A stretch of DNA of 64,000 nucleotides from Trinickia dinghuensis. Lineage in GTDB: Bacteria > Pseudomonadota > Gammaproteobacteria > Burkholderiales > Burkholderiaceae. Under the pieces are notes generated by a model, which saw only the letters and a program-made list of their open reading frames with translations, was not told where the DNA came from and made no database searches. This document shows, one piece after another, positions 46,675 to 55,240 of the stretch. Each line of letters opens with the position of its first letter. Positions within the stretch are counted from its first letter, which is position 1. The DNA is taken from the NCBI RefSeq assembly GCF_003367175.1, contig NZ_QRGA01000012.1:87207-151206 (forward strand), in the 5' to 3' direction. The position numbers and the translations under genes are program-made.

Positions 46675-47973
46675 TTAAAAGGCCTCACCCTCGAACAGCG
46701 CCGCCGTTAGCGCGGGATTCGACGGCCAGTACCCATGCATATACGTCGCGGTGATCGCACCTTCCCGAAACACCGGCTCACCGGCGGCATGCGTTTGCTG
46801 CCGCACCGCATGACGCTCCGGACGCATGTCGGTCGTCATGCCCGAATAGTGGAACGTGTGTCCGGTCATCATGCCGTGCTTCGAATCGACCGCCTGCATG
46901 CCCAGTGCACCGAGCCGAGTGCTCATTGTTCCGTGCCCCTGAAGCACGCCCAGCATCGGCGTTCGAACCCCATCGACATCGGTCAAGCTTTCGAGCAAGT
47001 ACAGCATCCCGCCGCATTCGGCGACGATCGGCTTACCCGAAGCTGCATGAGCGCGAATGGTTTCCGCACTCGCCGTATTTCCGGCCAGCCGCGCGGCATG
47101 CAACTCAGGATAGCCGCCGGGCAGGAACAGCGAGTCGGCCCCAGAGGGCACAGGCTCGTTCGCCAGCGGCGAAAAAAACGTGACGCGGGCACCCAGTGCT
47201 TCCAACAAGGCCACGTTCGCCGGATAGATAAACGAGAACGCCGCATCGCGCGCAATGGCGATATGCATGCCGTCGAGCAACGGCGGCAGCGCTTGCGCCG
47301 GCTGCGGTTCGAAGAAGACGGGCGCGGGCAGCTCAGCCAGCGCGGTGTTTGCCAGCGCCTGCGCCGTGAACGCGATACGCTCCTCGAGTTGCTCGATTTC
47401 ACCCGCCTGATGCAGTCCCAAGTGCCGCTCGGGCAAGGCAATTCGATCGGACGGGGCGAGGTGGCCCAGCCACCGAATATCGGCAGGCAAGCTCTCTTGC
47501 AGCATCTGCGCGTGGCGCTCCGAGCCGACGTGATTCGCCAATACGCCATGGACCGAGACATCGGGCCGATAACGTGCCAATCCGAACGCCACCGCGCCGA
47601 ACGTCTGAGCCATCGCCTTGGCCGAAATCACCGCGGCAACCGGCACGCCGAACTTCACCGCCAAATCGGCGCTGCTAGGCGTTCCGTCGAACAGCCCCAT
47701 CACGCCTTCGATCAGGATCAGGTCCGCCTGTTCGGCGGCTTCGGCCAGCAATCGGCGGCAACCCTGTTCTCCGACCATCCACAGATCGAGCGATTGCACC
47801 GGCATGCCGCTGGCACGCTCGAGAATCATCGGATCGAGAAAGTCGGGGCCCGTCTTGAAGACGCGCACGTTTCGCCCCAGCCCGCGGTGCAGCTGGGCAA
47901 GGCCGGCGGTGACCGTCGTCTTGCCTTGGCCTGACGCGGGACCGCTGATGAACAGAGCAGGGCAGGCCGGCAT
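46675..47973 (-). CDS. cobB: Cobyrinic acid a,c-diamide synthase CobB
   Basis: A 432-residue glutamine- and ATP-dependent amidase acting on carboxylates a and c. The N-terminal part has SGPASGQGKTTVTAGLA and FKTGPDFLDPMIL with DLILIEGVMGLFDG. The GATase part has nucleophile in VAECGGMLYLLE and HGYWPSNP at the end. Its ATG directly abuts the cobO stop (TAAATG), with GGAG inside the cobO end. Confidence 0.94.
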   Translation of the reverse strand: MPACPALFISGPASGQGKTTVTAGLAQLHRGLGRNVRVFKTGPDFLDPMILERASGMPVQSLDLWMVGEQGCRRLLAEAAEQADLILIEGVMGLFDGTPSSADLAVKFGVPVAAVISAKAMAQTFGAVAFGLARYRPDVSVHGVLANHVGSERHAQMLQESLPADIRWLGHLAPSDRIALPERHLGLHQAGEIEQLEERIAFTAQALANTALAELPAPVFFEPQPAQALPPLLDGMHIAIARDAAFSFIYPANVALLEALGARVTFFSPLANEPVPSGADSLFLPGGYPELHAARLAGNTASAETIRAHAASGKPIVAECGGMLYLLESLTDVDGVRTPMLGVLQGHGTMSTRLGALGMQAVDSKHGMMTGHTFHYSGMTTDMRPERHAVRQQTHAAGEPVFREGAITATYMHGYWPSNPALTAALFEGEAF

Positions 47974-48576
47974 TTAGAACTCCACGCCTCGCTGGGCTTT
48001 CACGCCTTGCTCCCGATACGGGTGCTTGACGAGCCGCATCTCGGTGACGAGATCGGCGGCTTCGACCAGCGCATCGGGCGCATGGCGGCCCGTGACGACG
48101 ATATGCTGCATCGGCCCGCGAGCCGTCAGTACGCCGAGCACCTCGTCGAGCGGCAGGTACTCGTACTTCAGGACCGTGCACAGTTCGTCGAGGATCACCA
48201 TCCGATAGTTGCCGCTCTCGATCATCGTAAGGGCTTCGTTCCATCCCTTGCGGGCAGTCGCAACATCAGCATCACGATTCTGCGTGTTCCAGGTATAGCC
48301 GTCGCCCATCGTGACGAAATCGCATTGAGCGTGCGCGCCGAGAAAATCGCGTTCCGACGTATGCAACGCGCCTTTGATGAACTGCACGACGCCGACGCGC
48401 TCGTTATGGCCGAGCATGCGCACGGCCATGCCGAACGCCGCCGTGCTTTTGCCTTTGCCGTTGCCGGTGTTGACGATCAACAGGCCTTTCTCGAGCGTGG
48501 CCGCTGCCTGCTTCTTCTCATGACCCTCGCGGCGGCGCTGCGTCATGCGCAGATGAGATTCACTGTCGGTCTTCAT
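47974..48576 (-). CDS. cobO: Cob(I)yrinic acid a,c-diamide adenosyltransferase CobO
   Basis: A 200-residue CobA/BtuR/CobO-type adenosyltransferase that places the 5'-deoxyadenosyl ligand on cobalt. The P-loop is NTGNGKGKSTAAFG. GVVQFIKGALHTSERDF, MVILDELCTVLKY and VVTGRHAPDALVEAADLVTEM are family marks. It starts within the 3' end of the upstream cobA-cobE gene (17-bp overlap), with AAGGAA before ATG 48576. Confidence 0.94.
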   Translation of the reverse strand: MKTDSESHLRMTQRRREGHEKKQAAATLEKGLLIVNTGNGKGKSTAAFGMAVRMLGHNERVGVVQFIKGALHTSERDFLGAHAQCDFVTMGDGYTWNTQNRDADVATARKGWNEALTMIESGNYRMVILDELCTVLKYEYLPLDEVLGVLTARGPMQHIVVTGRHAPDALVEAADLVTEMRLVKHPYREQGVKAQRGVEF

Positions 48577-49720
48577 GGTTTCCTTGCACTTGGCGGATTC
48601 GATCTTGTCTGCACAAAGCGGCGACCGCGACGGTGACGCCGTCCAACGCGAACTTGTTGCGCACTAGCTTACCGCTTGTGGCCGCCAGCAGTGCGCACGG
48701 CTCGGATACGCCCTCCACGCCGACCTGCTCGTGAACGATGGCCGAACCGCGCAGCGAGGCGTTTTGAGCGAAGCAAGCCTGAACGTCTTGCTTCGAAAAA
48801 GTCCGCAACGGAAAGCGGTGCCGCTCGCAGAAATCGACGAGCGCAGGCTCGTTCGCTTTCGAATCGAGCGTCGCCACACACGCGACGTCGGTCATGGCAT
48901 ACGGGTGCAATGCCGTGCGCACGGCGGCTTCGATCTGGTCGATCGTGACGCCTCGGCGAAAACCCAATCCAATCGTCAACGCTCGACCGCTTGCGGCAAC
49001 GTCATCGATGCAAGCCAGCGCGGCGACGCTGCCGATCACCAGGATGGCGGGCGACCCGAGACCTTCTCGGCGAACTTCGGCCGGCAGCGTTTCCAGCGAT
49101 GCCAGAACCTGGCGCTGCGTCGGAAGCGTAGCCGATTGAATCGCGACGCAAGGCGTTTGCGCGGCCATGCCCGCGCGCAACAACGCGCCGGCAATGTCGT
49201 CCAATCGGCGAATACCCATGTAGATGACCAATGTAAGACCGGTTGCGGCCAACGCCTGCCAGTCCGGCTCTTCGGCACCCGCGCCATGCCCGGTGACGAA
49301 AATCGCGCCCTGAGCCATCCCCCGATGCGTGACGGGAATCCCGAGCGTAGCCGGCGCGGCAATGCCGGCCGTCACGCCGCTGATGATCTCGGCGTGGATG
49401 CCCGCGGCCTGCAAGGCCAGCAATTCCTCGCCGCCACGGCCGAACACGAATGGATCGCCGCCTTTCAAGCGCGCCACGCTGCGGCCCGCGTGCAGATGCG
49501 AGAGCATCGTGGCGATGATTTCATCCTGCGGGGTGGAGGCACTGCCTCCGCGCTTGCCGACATAGACGATCTGCGCATCGGCCCGCGCCATGTCGAGGAT
49601 CTCGGGGTTGACCAGATCGTCGACAAACACGACATCGGCCAACGCGAGCGCCCGCATGGCTTTGACGGTAATGAGTTCGGCGTCGCCCGGGCCGGCGCCG
49701 ATCAGCCACGCCCGAGTCAT
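48560..49720 (-). CDS. cobA: Uroporphyrinogen-III C-methyltransferase fused to a CobE/CbiG-C domain
   Basis: 386 residues. Residues 1-250 are CobA (SUMT), which makes precorrin-2 by methylation at C2 and C7: LIGAGPGDAELITVKAMRAL, YVGKRGG, RLKGGDPFVFGRGGEE, SGVTAGIAAPA and GHGAGAEEPDW. Residues about 265-375 are a CobE/CbiG C-terminal-like domain (LTIGLGFRRGVTIDQIEAAV, VATLDSKANEPALVDFCERH). CobE is usually a separate gene or part of CbiG. It leads the minus-strand cobA-cobO-cobB unit and lies divergent from the cobW riboswitch. Confidence 0.9.
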   Translation of the reverse strand: MTRAWLIGAGPGDAELITVKAMRALALADVVFVDDLVNPEILDMARADAQIVYVGKRGGSASTPQDEIIATMLSHLHAGRSVARLKGGDPFVFGRGGEELLALQAAGIHAEIISGVTAGIAAPATLGIPVTHRGMAQGAIFVTGHGAGAEEPDWQALAATGLTLVIYMGIRRLDDIAGALLRAGMAAQTPCVAIQSATLPTQRQVLASLETLPAEVRREGLGSPAILVIGSVAALACIDDVAASGRALTIGLGFRRGVTIDQIEAAVRTALHPYAMTDVACVATLDSKANEPALVDFCERHRFPLRTFSKQDVQACFAQNASLRGSAIVHEQVGVEGVSEPCALLAATSGKLVRNKFALDGVTVAVAALCRQDRIRQVQGNHEDRQ

Positions 49721-49973
49721 CGCCGATGCCCGCCGGCCGGTTGGCCGGCTCGCATGCCAGCCCGCAAGGCAGCGGCGCTTCGTGTGCGGTGCGAAAGGAC
49801 GTCCGGCGACGGTCCACGGCGAGAATGCATGTCGGCGAAGAAGGGCGAAATAGGAAGGGGGAAGAAGATACCACAGGCCTCGCGGCCCGCCGGCCTTCCC
49901 GCCGGCCTTCCCGCCGGCCTTCCTTGACGGGCTTGCCCCATATACCTACACTCGCGACTAATCTGGTGCTCGC
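49721..49973. other. Intergenic region between cobA and the cobW riboswitch
   Basis: About 250 bp with no supported gene. It should contain the divergent promoters for cobA-cobO-cobB and for the cobW leader. Seen are GC-rich palindromes next to the cobA start (CCGGCCGGTTGGCCGG, 49734-49749) and the 12-bp tandem repeat listed separately. Confidence 0.4.
49888..49923. repeat. Three tandem copies of a 12-bp unit
   Basis: CGCCGGCCTTCC occurs three times without interruption at 49888-49899, 49900-49911 and 49912-49923. It precedes the cobW riboswitch by about 50 bp. Each copy carries a GCCGGC palindrome. It may be a simple slippage repeat. Confidence 0.8.
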
Positions 49974-50212
49974 GCACGCGTTCCGACGTGCGCAGTTAAA
50001 CGGGAAACAGCGGTTCGGGTCGATGTAGCGTCGCGCCCAACCTGCCTGTGCTGCCCCCGCAACGGTAAGCGAATGTGTCGCATGCACGCGATACGCGGCC
50101 GGCTTCGACATATGCATGAACATGCATGTGCAATACCACTGCGCTCAGCCCTGAACGGCGGCGTGGGAAGGTGAAGCGGTATTTTCGCCAGCCCGGATAC
50201 CGGCCGGAGAAG
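49974..50212 (+). ncRNA. Cobalamin riboswitch before cobW
   Basis: Conserved elements in order are GTTCCG...AAACGGGAAACAGCGG (about 49980-50014), CTGTGCTGCCCCCGCAACGG (50045-50064) then TAAGCG, ACCACTGC (50135-50142), GTGGGAAGGTGAAGC and the B12 box GCCAGCCCGGATACCGGC (50187-50204). One variable arm carries the inverted repeat ATGCAT-GAAC-ATGCAT near 50112-50127. It controls the chelatase genes cobW-cobN-chlI-chlD. Confidence 0.93.
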
Positions 50213-50213
50213 A

Positions 50214-50246
50214 CGACACGCGCTGCGGGTAGGCGGCGCTGTGTCG
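50214..50246 (+). promoter_or_regulatory. Expression-platform hairpin between riboswitch and cobW
   Basis: CGACAC (50214-50219) pairs with GTGTCG (50241-50246), with an inner CGC/GCG extension. It immediately follows the B12 box and ends 31 nt before ATG 50278. No U-run follows, so attenuation would be Rho-dependent or act on translation rather than by an intrinsic terminator. Confidence 0.5.
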
Positions 50247-50277
50247 ACGTATCGATGCTTCGTCACGTCTGTTCATT

Positions 50278-51369
50278 ATGTCCACCTCCATGCGCAAGAT
50301 CCCCGTAACCGTCATCACGGGCTTTCTCGGCAGCGGCAAAACCACTTTGCTGCGCCATATGTTGTCTCAAGCGAACGGCTTGCGTATCGCCGTCATCGTC
50401 AACGAGTTCGGCGAACTCGGCATCGACGGCGAAATCCTCAAGGGCTGCGGCATCGGCTGCGATGAAACGGGCGCGGAGCAGGAGGGCCAGTTGTACGAAC
50501 TCGCGAACGGGTGTTTGTGCTGCACCGTGCAGGAAGAATTCTTCCCGGTCATGGAGGCACTGGTCGAGCGGCGTTCGACGATCGATCACGTGTTGATCGA
50601 GACATCGGGCCTCGCGCTGCCGAAGCCGCTCGTTCAAGCATTCAACTGGCCGTCGATTCGGAACAGCTTCACGGTCGATGCGGTGGTGACGGTAGTGGAC
50701 GGGCCGGCGGCGGCGAGCGGGCAGTTCGCGGACGATCCGCAGGCCGTGGACGAACAGCGCAAGAGCGATCCGAATCTCGATCACGAATCGCCGCTGCATG
50801 AGCTGTTCGAGGATCAACTGGGTTCGGCCGATCTCGTCGTGCTCAACAAAACCGACCTGCTCGACGAATCCGCTCTGGCGGCGGCGTCGAAGCTCATCCG
50901 CGAAGACATCCCCCCGCACGTCAAGATCGTGCCTGCGAGCAACGGCAAGCTCGACCTGACCGTGCTGCTCGGGCTGAATTCGGCGTCCGAGGAGACGATC
51001 AACGATCGCCCCGACCATCACGGCTCGGCCGACGACCCCGATCACCATCACGACGATTTCGATTCCGTCGTCGTGTCGGGCGCACCGGTCTCGCGCGAAG
51101 CGGCCATCGGCGCGCTGCGGCAACTCGTCGAAAACAACACGATCTACCGCGCGAAGGGGTTTGCCGCGCTGCCGGGTGCGCCGATGCGGCTCGTGATTCA
51201 GGGCGTCGGCCAGCGCTTCGACAGCTATTTCGACCGCCGCTGGCGCGACGACGAACCGCGCGCGAGCAAATTCGTGCTGATCGGCGAGGACTTGGACGTG
51301 GCGCGGCTTCAGCGCCAGTTCGACGAAGCGCTGGCCGCCCAGCCGGCAGCGCCGGTCACCTCCGCCTGA
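50278..51369 (+). CDS. cobW: CobW-type metal-chaperone GTPase
   Basis: A 363-residue G3E GTPase thought to deliver cobalt for corrin insertion. The P-loop is TGFLGSGKTTLL. The metal-binding CLCC motif sits in ANGCLCCTVQEEF, LIETSGLALPKP is Walker B-like and VVLNKTDLL is the NKxD base motif. A His/Asp cluster (PDHHGSADDPDHHHDDFD) near residue 250 fits metal handling. Its C-terminal CobW domain follows. It is first in the riboswitch-led operon, 22 bp before cobN. Confidence 0.93.
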   Translation: MSTSMRKIPVTVITGFLGSGKTTLLRHMLSQANGLRIAVIVNEFGELGIDGEILKGCGIGCDETGAEQEGQLYELANGCLCCTVQEEFFPVMEALVERRSTIDHVLIETSGLALPKPLVQAFNWPSIRNSFTVDAVVTVVDGPAAASGQFADDPQAVDEQRKSDPNLDHESPLHELFEDQLGSADLVVLNKTDLLDESALAAASKLIREDIPPHVKIVPASNGKLDLTVLLGLNSASEETINDRPDHHGSADDPDHHHDDFDSVVVSGAPVSREAAIGALRQLVENNTIYRAKGFAALPGAPMRLVIQGVGQRFDSYFDRRWRDDEPRASKFVLIGEDLDVARLQRQFDEALAAQPAAPVTSA

Positions 51370-51391
51370 TCGGCTTTCAGGCGACGCTCGC

Positions 51392-54300
51392 ATGCATTTG
51401 CTACGGACGGTCCCCGGGGGCTTCGTCGACGATACGGCCGGCGTGGTCCGGATCGATCAGCGCCCCGGCGACATCGTCGTGTTGAGTTCGGCCGATACCA
51501 CGCTATCGCTGCTGGCCGGCGTGGTCGATCGGCTCGGCCCCGAGTTTCCGAGCCTGCGGCTCACGAACGTCACCTATCTGCGTCAACCGGCATCGGTCGA
51601 TTTCTATGTCGACGACGTGCTGCAGCACGCGCGCGTCGTCGTCATCGACCATCTCGGCGGCGAAGCGTACTGGCCTTATGGGATCGAACGCGTCGTCCAA
51701 TTGGCGCGAAGCCGTGGGCAGACGCTCGTCATGTTCTCGGGCGATTTGCAGGAAGATCCGAACCTGATCGCGCAGAGCACGGCGAGCCCGGAGTTCTGCC
51801 GGCGGCTATGGCGGTACTTGCGCGAAGGCGGCGCGCCGAACGCCGAAGCCTTCCTGCGCACGATCGCATGGCATGCGCTCGACTGGGGCGAAGAGCCGCC
51901 GCTGCCGGTTTCCGTGCCGAATGCCACGCTTTACCATCCGCGCCACGACAGGCCGACGATCGCCGACTGGCAGGCAGGTTGGCGCGCGGGTGCGCCTGTC
52001 GTCGCTATTCTTTTTTATCGCGCTCATCTGCAAGCATCGAACACGGCCGTCTTCGATGCGTTGATCGATGCGCTCGAAGCGCGCGAACTGAATCCGCTGC
52101 CGATTGCCATCACCTCGCTCAAAGACGCGATCAGCCATGAGTTGGTGACGCAGCTGTGCAACGAGCAACAGGTAGCGCTGGTATTGAATACGACGGCGTT
52201 CGCGGCTTCGACACCGGAAGACGGCCGATTCCCCGTATTCGGCGCCGACGCGCCCGTCATGCAAGTCATTCTCAGCGGCGGCAATAGGGAGGATTGGCTT
52301 AAAGACAACCAAGGGCTCAATTCGCGCGATATCGCCATGCACATCGCCCTGCCCGAGGTGGACGGCCGCGTCATCACGCGCGCCATCAGCTTCAAGGGCC
52401 TAGCCTATCGCTGCCCGCACACCGAAGTCGATGTCGTACGCTATCGGCCGGACGAGGAACGCGTGGCGTTCGTCGCCGAGCTGAGCCGTCGCTGGTGCCG
52501 GCTGCGCACACTGCGCAACGACGAAAAGCGGCTGGCCCTGGTGCTCGCGAACTATCCCGCCAGCGAAGGGCGCATCGGCAACGGCGTGGGACTCGATACG
52601 CCCGCATCGGTCGTCGAAATCCTGAAGTCGCTGCGTGCGGCGGGCTATCGCCTGGACGAGTTGCCCTCGAACGGCGACGCGCTCATGGCCCGCCTGACGC
52701 AAGGTGTGACGAACGATCCCAACGTTCGCGATCTGCGTCCGGCGTTGCAGAGTCTATCGCTCGACGATTATCGAAAGTCGTTTGCGGCGCTGCCTGCCGA
52801 GGTGCGCGATGCGTTGAACGAACGGTGGGGGCCAGCCGAAAGCGATCCGACGGTGCGTGCGGGACGCTTCATGATCGCCGGATGGCGATGCGGTCGTGTC
52901 TTCATCGGAATTCAGCCGTCGCGCTCGCGCGTGGACGGAGACTACGCGAGCTATCACGACGCGGATCTCGTTCCGCCGCATGCCTATCTGGCGTTCTATT
53001 TCTGGCTGCGCAACGTCTTCGGCATCGATGCGCTCGTGCACGTCGGCAAGCATGGCAGCCTCGAGTGGCTGCCCGGCAAAAGCGTGGCGCTTAGCGATAC
53101 TTGCTGGCCCGATCTCACGCTCGGCCCGATGCCGCATCTTTACCCGTTCATCGTCAACGATCCGGGCGAGGGCAGCCAGGCCAAGCGGCGCGCGCAGGCG
53201 GTCATCATCGACCATCTGATGCCGCCGCTCACACGCGCCGAATCGTATGGGCCGCTGCAAGATCTGGAACGGCAGGTCGACGAGTACTACGAAGCATTGA
53301 TGGTCGATGCGCGCCGCGCGAAACTGCTGCGCGGCACGATCCTCGAAACGATCGTGAAGCACCGTCTTCACGAGGAATTGAGCCTTGCCAAGCCCAGTGG
53401 ACAAGACGAGGAAGACGCGCTGCTCACGCGCGTCGACGCGTGGCTGTGCGAGTTGAAAGAGGCGCAGATCCGCGATGGCCTGCATACCTTCGGCCGATCG
53501 CCGGCGGGCCGCGAGCGGCGCGACACCTTGCTCGCGCTGGCGCGTTTTCCGATCGGGGACGGACGCGGCAAGAACGCCGGTCTCATCGATGCGCTCGCCA
53601 AGGATCTGCAACTCGATCACGGGTTCGATCCTTTGACGGCGGAGTGGGCCACACCGTGGGCGGGGCCGCGTCCGGCCCTCCTCGAACAGGTCAGCGATGT
53701 GCCTTGGCGTCACAACGGCGATACGCGCGAGCGGCTGGAGTTGCTGGCGCAGACGTTGCTCGACGAGGTTTGCGGCCGAAATCACTGTGATCGTGACGGT
53801 CACGGTGCCGATGACGGTGACCACAGCGTCCGCAGCGGCATACTCCCGCCGCACCCGCTGCCGCTCGCATCCGAAGTCCTCGATCGTCTTCGCACCGATA
53901 TTTTGCCGCGTCTCGATGCATGCGGCAGCGAAGAGCTGCGGCATCTGACACGCGGCCTCGAAGGCCGCTTCGTGCCGCCGGGGCCGAGCGGCTCGCCGTC
54001 GCGCGGCAGGCCCGACGTCCTCCCGACAGGCCGCAATTTCTATTCGGTCGATACGCGGGCGATCCCCACTCAAGCGGCGTGGGCCTTGGGCCTGAAATCG
54101 GCGCGCCAGTTGCTCGAACGTCATTTGCAAGAACACGGCGACTACCCGCGCGCGATCGGTCTCTCAATCTGGGGTACGGCCACGATGCGCACGGGGGGCG
54201 ACGATATCGCGCAAGCGATGGCGCTGCTCGGCGTGCGGCCCAAATGGGCGCCGGGCAGCCATCGCGTGACCGATTTCGAAATCCTGCCGGCCGGCGTGCT

Positions 54301-55240
54301 CGAACGGCCTCGCATCGACGTGACGCTGCGCGTGTCGGGATTTTTTCGCGATGCGTTCCCGAACGTCATGCATCTGTTCGATGCGGCCGTGCAAGCCGTT
54401 GCCGAACTCGACGACGAGCCGGACGACATCAATCCGATCCGTGCGCGCGTGCTGCGAGAGCGCGACGCGTGGATCGCGCGCGGGCTCGACGAAAAGGAAG
54501 CACGCAAAAGAGCGGGCTGGCGCGTATTCAGTTCGAAGCCCGGGGCCTACGGTGCCGGCTTGCAGCAGATGATCGATACGGGATCGTGGGATACCGATGC
54601 CGATCTGGCCGATGCCTACCGTGCGTTCGGCGGGTACGCGTACGCATCGGCGAGCGCCGGCGAGCATGCGCACGGCGCGTTCGCGACACGGCTGGCCACG
54701 ATCGACGTCGTGCTGCAAAACCAGGACAACCGCGAGCACGATCTGCTCGACTCGAACGACTACTACCAGTTTCAAGGCGGCATGACGGCAGCCGTCCGCC
54801 ATTTTTCCGGACAACAGCCGCGGATGTATCACGCCGATCACAGCAATCCCGATGCGCCGCGCGTGCGGGCGTTGAGCGAGGAAATCGCGCGCGTGATTCG
54901 CTCGCGGGTGGTCAATCCGAAATGGCTCGACGGCGTGAAGCGTCACGGGTACAAAGGGGCGGCCGAGATCGCGGCCACCGTCGATTATCTGTTCGGATAC
55001 GACGCAACGGCGCGCGTCGTTTCGGATCACCAATACGCGCTCGTCGCCGATGCTTATCTGAACGACGCCGACACGCGCGGCTTCATGCAGCGACATAATC
55101 CGCATGCGCTCCATTCGATCTGCGAGCGCTTGCTGGAAGCGATTGGGCGAGGGTTGTGGCAGGAGCCCGGTGCCTATCGCGAGCAAATCGAAGAACATCT
55201 GCTGGCGGCCGAGCAGCAGATCGAAGAGAGGTCATCGTGA
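51392..55240 (+). CDS. cobN: Cobaltochelatase subunit CobN
   Basis: A 1,282-residue large subunit of the ATP-dependent cobaltochelatase that inserts Co2+ into hydrogenobyrinic acid a,c-diamide. Recognisable CobN/BchH segments include LVLANYPASEGRIGNGVGLD, DALVHVGKHGSLEWLPGKS, LYPFIVNDPGEGSQAKRRAQ, HGFDPLTAEWATPW, GLSIWGTATMRTGGDDIAQA and DSNDYYQFQGGMTAAVRHFSG. A His/Asp-rich stretch (CDRDGHGADDGDH) near residue 800 is unusual. The stop overlaps the chlI start by 4 bp. Confidence 0.94.
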   Translation: MHLLRTVPGGFVDDTAGVVRIDQRPGDIVVLSSADTTLSLLAGVVDRLGPEFPSLRLTNVTYLRQPASVDFYVDDVLQHARVVVIDHLGGEAYWPYGIERVVQLARSRGQTLVMFSGDLQEDPNLIAQSTASPEFCRRLWRYLREGGAPNAEAFLRTIAWHALDWGEEPPLPVSVPNATLYHPRHDRPTIADWQAGWRAGAPVVAILFYRAHLQASNTAVFDALIDALEARELNPLPIAITSLKDAISHELVTQLCNEQQVALVLNTTAFAASTPEDGRFPVFGADAPVMQVILSGGNREDWLKDNQGLNSRDIAMHIALPEVDGRVITRAISFKGLAYRCPHTEVDVVRYRPDEERVAFVAELSRRWCRLRTLRNDEKRLALVLANYPASEGRIGNGVGLDTPASVVEILKSLRAAGYRLDELPSNGDALMARLTQGVTNDPNVRDLRPALQSLSLDDYRKSFAALPAEVRDALNERWGPAESDPTVRAGRFMIAGWRCGRVFIGIQPSRSRVDGDYASYHDADLVPPHAYLAFYFWLRNVFGIDALVHVGKHGSLEWLPGKSVALSDTCWPDLTLGPMPHLYPFIVNDPGEGSQAKRRAQAVIIDHLMPPLTRAESYGPLQDLERQVDEYYEALMVDARRAKLLRGTILETIVKHRLHEELSLAKPSGQDEEDALLTRVDAWLCELKEAQIRDGLHTFGRSPAGRERRDTLLALARFPIGDGRGKNAGLIDALAKDLQLDHGFDPLTAEWATPWAGPRPALLEQVSDVPWRHNGDTRERLELLAQTLLDEVCGRNHCDRDGHGADDGDHSVRSGILPPHPLPLASEVLDRLRTDILPRLDACGSEELRHLTRGLEGRFVPPGPSGSPSRGRPDVLPTGRNFYSVDTRAIPTQAAWALGLKSARQLLERHLQEHGDYPRAIGLSIWGTATMRTGGDDIAQAMALLGVRPKWAPGSHRVTDFEILPAGVLERPRIDVTLRVSGFFRDAFPNVMHLFDAAVQAVAELDDEPDDINPIRARVLRERDAWIARGLDEKEARKRAGWRVFSSKPGAYGAGLQQMIDTGSWDTDADLADAYRAFGGYAYASASAGEHAHGAFATRLATIDVVLQNQDNREHDLLDSNDYYQFQGGMTAAVRHFSGQQPRMYHADHSNPDAPRVRALSEEIARVIRSRVVNPKWLDGVKRHGYKGAAEIAATVDYLFGYDATARVVSDHQYALVADAYLNDADTRGFMQRHNPHALHSICERLLEAIGRGLWQEPGAYREQIEEHLLAAEQQIEERSS

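Noticed and set aside
49888..49923. CRISPR-like repeat
   Set aside because: Three abutting 12-bp copies without spacers and no cas genes; it is a simple tandem repeat.
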